From Streptomyces roseoverticillatus (lineage in GTDB: Bacteria; Actinomycetota; Actinomycetes; Streptomycetales; Streptomycetaceae), in assembly GCF_000719265.1 (NCBI RefSeq), contig NZ_JOFL01000018.1, positions 62,001-126,000 on the forward strand: a DNA stretch of 64,000 nt, written 5' to 3'. A program made the translations under genes and the position numbers. Positions 62,305 to 64,000 of this stretch are shown here, one piece after another (the stretch's first letter is position 1; the number at the start of each line of letters is the position of its first letter). The notes beneath the pieces were generated by a model that made no database searches, was not told the DNA's origin, and saw only the letters and a list, made by a program, of their open reading frames with translations.

Positions 62305-62310
62305 TATCGT
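62305..62310 (+). promoter_or_regulatory. Candidate -10 (TATCGT) of the DUF6716 gene
   Basis: TANNNT hexamer seven bases before GTG 62318. The surrounding 100 bases are A/T-richer than the genes. Confidence 0.5.
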
Positions 62311-62317
62311 CGGCGAC

Positions 62318-63658
62318 GTGTCATCACGTACGCCATCACGTACCGAACCCCCGCTGCGGATCGCCGTCCTCGCCGACTCCGACACCCGGTGGAAATGGGG
62401 CGCGCTCACCGCGCACCGGCTCGCACCGGGTGCCCGGCTCGACGGCCGCCTCCTGCGGGGCCGCGCGACCCCCACCGCCCGCCAGCTCGGCGAGGTGGGC
62501 GTGCGCGCGGCGGAGATCGGCGAGGTCACCGGGACGGAGTTCGTCCGCACGGCCGGCCGCGACCGGTACGACGTCGTGGTCCTCGCCTGCGTCGGCGGCG
62601 CCGTCCAGGCCATGCTGCACGGGCTCGCCGCCGCGTGGGAGGGCGCGCCCTCCAGGCCCGTCGTGGTGACCGGCTACGTGGGCGTCGTCTACGAGAAGCT
62701 CGCCGACGGACTGCTGCTGCGCCACGGAGCGGACGTCGTCCTCGCCAACTCCCCGGACGACGCCGTCCGTTTCCGCGCCGTCTACGAGGGCGTGGGCGCC
62801 GGCGCGGACTGCGTGACCGAGTGGGCGCTGCCGTTCCTCGGTGACCGCCGCACCGGCCCGCCGGACGGTCAAGTCCGCCCGTACACGGTCGTGTTCGCCG
62901 CGCAGCCCTCCGTGCCCGGGAGCCGCGCCGACCGCGGCTACCTGCTCCGCCGCGCCGTCGCGCACGCCCGGGCGCACCCGGAGCGCGAAGTGCTCATCAA
63001 ACTGCGCAGCAAGCCCGGAGAACACACCACACACATCGAAGAACTCCCGTACCAGAAGCTGGCCGCGCGCCTGCCCGGCGGACTGCCGCCCAACTGCCGC
63101 CTCGTCTACGGGCACATGGGCGAGGTCCTCGACCGCACGGACCTCCTCGTCACCGTCAGTTCCACCGCGGCCCTGGAGTCCCTCCACCGCGCCATCCCCA
63201 CGGCCGTGCTGACCGACCTCGGCATCCGCGAGGCCCTCGGCAACCACCACTTCCTCGGCTCGGGCTGCCTCGCCTCCTGGGACCAGCTCGACGCCGGCCA
63301 CGTGCCCCGGGCCGACCCGGAGTGGGCCGTCCGCCACGGCGTGCCCGCCGACGGCTCCGGCGAGGCCGTCTTCGCCGCGGCGCGGCAGCGCGTCGCAGGC
63401 CTCGCCGCCCGGCCCTGCCTCCCCCCGCTCGCCCCCTACTACACCCCGGCCACCGCACCCGGCTACCTTCCCGCCGTCCTCGCCCGCCACGGCCTCGACC
63501 ACCGGGGCCGTCCCCTTCCCGGCCGGTCGGGGGCTCCCCGCGAGGAGAGCGCCCTGCGGCGCGCGGGCCGCGCCGCCCTGCGCGACGCGGCCCGCGGCGC
63601 CTACCGCCACGGCGTCCAGCGGGTCGCTCCGCTGATCCGCCGCGTGGGGGAGCTGTGA
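62318..63658 (+). CDS. DUF6716 putative glycosyltransferase
   Basis: 446 residues. The opening PPLRIAVLADSDTRWKWGAL, the central VVVTGYVGVVYEKLADGLLL, and the GT-B-like second half (YTVVFAAQPSVPGSRADRGY, then EVLIKLRSKPGEHTTHIEE and LLVTVSSTAALESLHRAIPT) fit DUF6716, which sits beside polysialyltransferase-like genes in Streptomyces. GTG 62318 is leaderless. Divergent from the GT2 operon; most likely acts in the same wall-polymer pathway. Activity not demonstrated here. Confidence 0.85.
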   Translation: MSSRTPSRTEPPLRIAVLADSDTRWKWGALTAHRLAPGARLDGRLLRGRATPTARQLGEVGVRAAEIGEVTGTEFVRTAGRDRYDVVVLACVGGAVQAMLHGLAAAWEGAPSRPVVVTGYVGVVYEKLADGLLLRHGADVVLANSPDDAVRFRAVYEGVGAGADCVTEWALPFLGDRRTGPPDGQVRPYTVVFAAQPSVPGSRADRGYLLRRAVAHARAHPEREVLIKLRSKPGEHTTHIEELPYQKLAARLPGGLPPNCRLVYGHMGEVLDRTDLLVTVSSTAALESLHRAIPTAVLTDLGIREALGNHHFLGSGCLASWDQLDAGHVPRADPEWAVRHGVPADGSGEAVFAAARQRVAGLAARPCLPPLAPYYTPATAPGYLPAVLARHGLDHRGRPLPGRSGAPREESALRRAGRAALRDAARGAYRHGVQRVAPLIRRVGEL

Positions 63659-64000
63659 CCGTCCCTACGGCGTCCGGTCCCCGGAAGAGCGCCGCCGGAG
63701 CCCGGCGGGCCCTCCCCGCGGGCCCGCGGCGGTACGGCACCACCGGGACGGCCCGCGGTACGGCACCGCCGCGCTCCGCCGCGCCGGTTGTTCGCCGTTG
63801 CGGCGGAGGGAAGTGCTCGGCGCCGCCGGGGCGTGGTTGCTGCCGCGGCACGTTCCTGCCGCCGCAACGGCGGAGCGCCACCGCGGTGAGGGACCGGCGG
63901 AATACGCAACAGCCGTCACAGGCACAGGTGCCGACACGGGCACAGGGGTCAGCGCAAGTCGCCCGCACACGCGCCGGCGCCGTCAGCCGCCCCGTCGTCG
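63659..64000. other. 342-base gap at the right edge
   Basis: No gene is supported. GCGGTACGGCACC occurs twice near 63728-63765. A large imperfect inverted repeat links GCGCTCCGCCG (about 63770) and CGCCGTTGCGGCGG (about 63793) to CCGCCGCAACGGCGGAGCGC (about 63860). The right part is copy D of the mosaic repeat. Confidence 0.5.
63853..63903 (-). repeat. Mosaic intergenic repeat, copy D
   Basis: CCTGCCGCCGCAACGGCGGA, then GCGCCACCGCGGTGAGGGAC and CGGCGGAA; closely parallels copy C and, reversed, the left half of copies A and B. Confidence 0.55.

Overview
The window is chromosomal DNA from a Streptomyces or a very close relative. Coding GC is very high with strong third-position G/C, GTG and TTG starts are common, stop/start overlaps (ATGA, TGATG) are frequent, and families typical of the genus are present: SCO4848-type membrane protein, XRE/DUF397 cassettes, DUF4328, DUF6716, and a PPOX-class F420-dependent oxidoreductase. 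The gene order resembles, from memory, the core region of S. coelicolor that holds the sdh operon. No rRNA, tRNA, CRISPR array, insertion sequence or phage was seen.

Layout. 1-4.0 kb: glycine betaine/proline ABC operon (ATPase cut by the window edge, tandem-fused permease, lipoprotein receptor) ending in a terminator. 4.0-11.7 kb: AhpD-like and MocR-type divergent pair, a DUF4132 two-gene unit, a MerR/hydrolase divergent pair and an orphan peptide-binding lipoprotein. 11.7-17.6 kb: cell-envelope genes (SCO4848 family, D-Ala-D-Ala carboxypeptidase, YihY), a 2H phosphoesterase, trpS and rocD with a strong terminator. 17.6-22.3 kb: TetR/cupin/DUF4865 operon, an ATP-grasp glutathionylspermidine-synthase-like gene paired with a small lipoprotein, a DMT-like transporter and an F420-type oxidoreductase. 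22.3-26.6 kb: sdhCDAB and an OHCU-decarboxylase-like gene. 26.8-40 kb: GH20 hexosaminidase, glycosyltransferase, DUF4328, an ECF sigma factor with a membrane partner, B12-dependent acyl-CoA mutase, two-component system and a secreted TAP-type peptidase. 40-48 kb: DUF1266 and a polymorphic toxin locus (SseB-like, WXG-like, 1585-residue RHS protein with an ADP-ribosyltransferase-like tip, immunity candidate). 48-52 kb: amidase abutting an XRE/DUF397/anti-sigma-type ATPase cassette. 52-55 kb: gluconate regulon (GntR, GntK, GntP). 55-58.7 kb: lipoprotein and a TetR/FAD-monooxygenase pair. 58.6-63.7 kb: surface-polymer genes (acyltransferase, polysialyltransferase-like, GT2, divergent DUF6716).

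Cross-cutting signals. Fourteen genes carry a TANNNT hexamer 6-8 bases before the start codon, the layout of a leaderless transcript; in several cases this fixes the start codon. A mosaic hairpin repeat recurs in at least four intergenic places. A 22-bp minisatellite starts on the stop codon of the gluconate permease. The best candidates for undescribed biology are the RHS toxin tip with its immunity gene and neighbouring debris, and the lipoprotein/ATP-grasp ligase pair, which looks like an actinobacterial version of the E. coli ygiB-ygiC arrangement.

All functional names come from reading the translated sequence and remembered family features; no database search was run.
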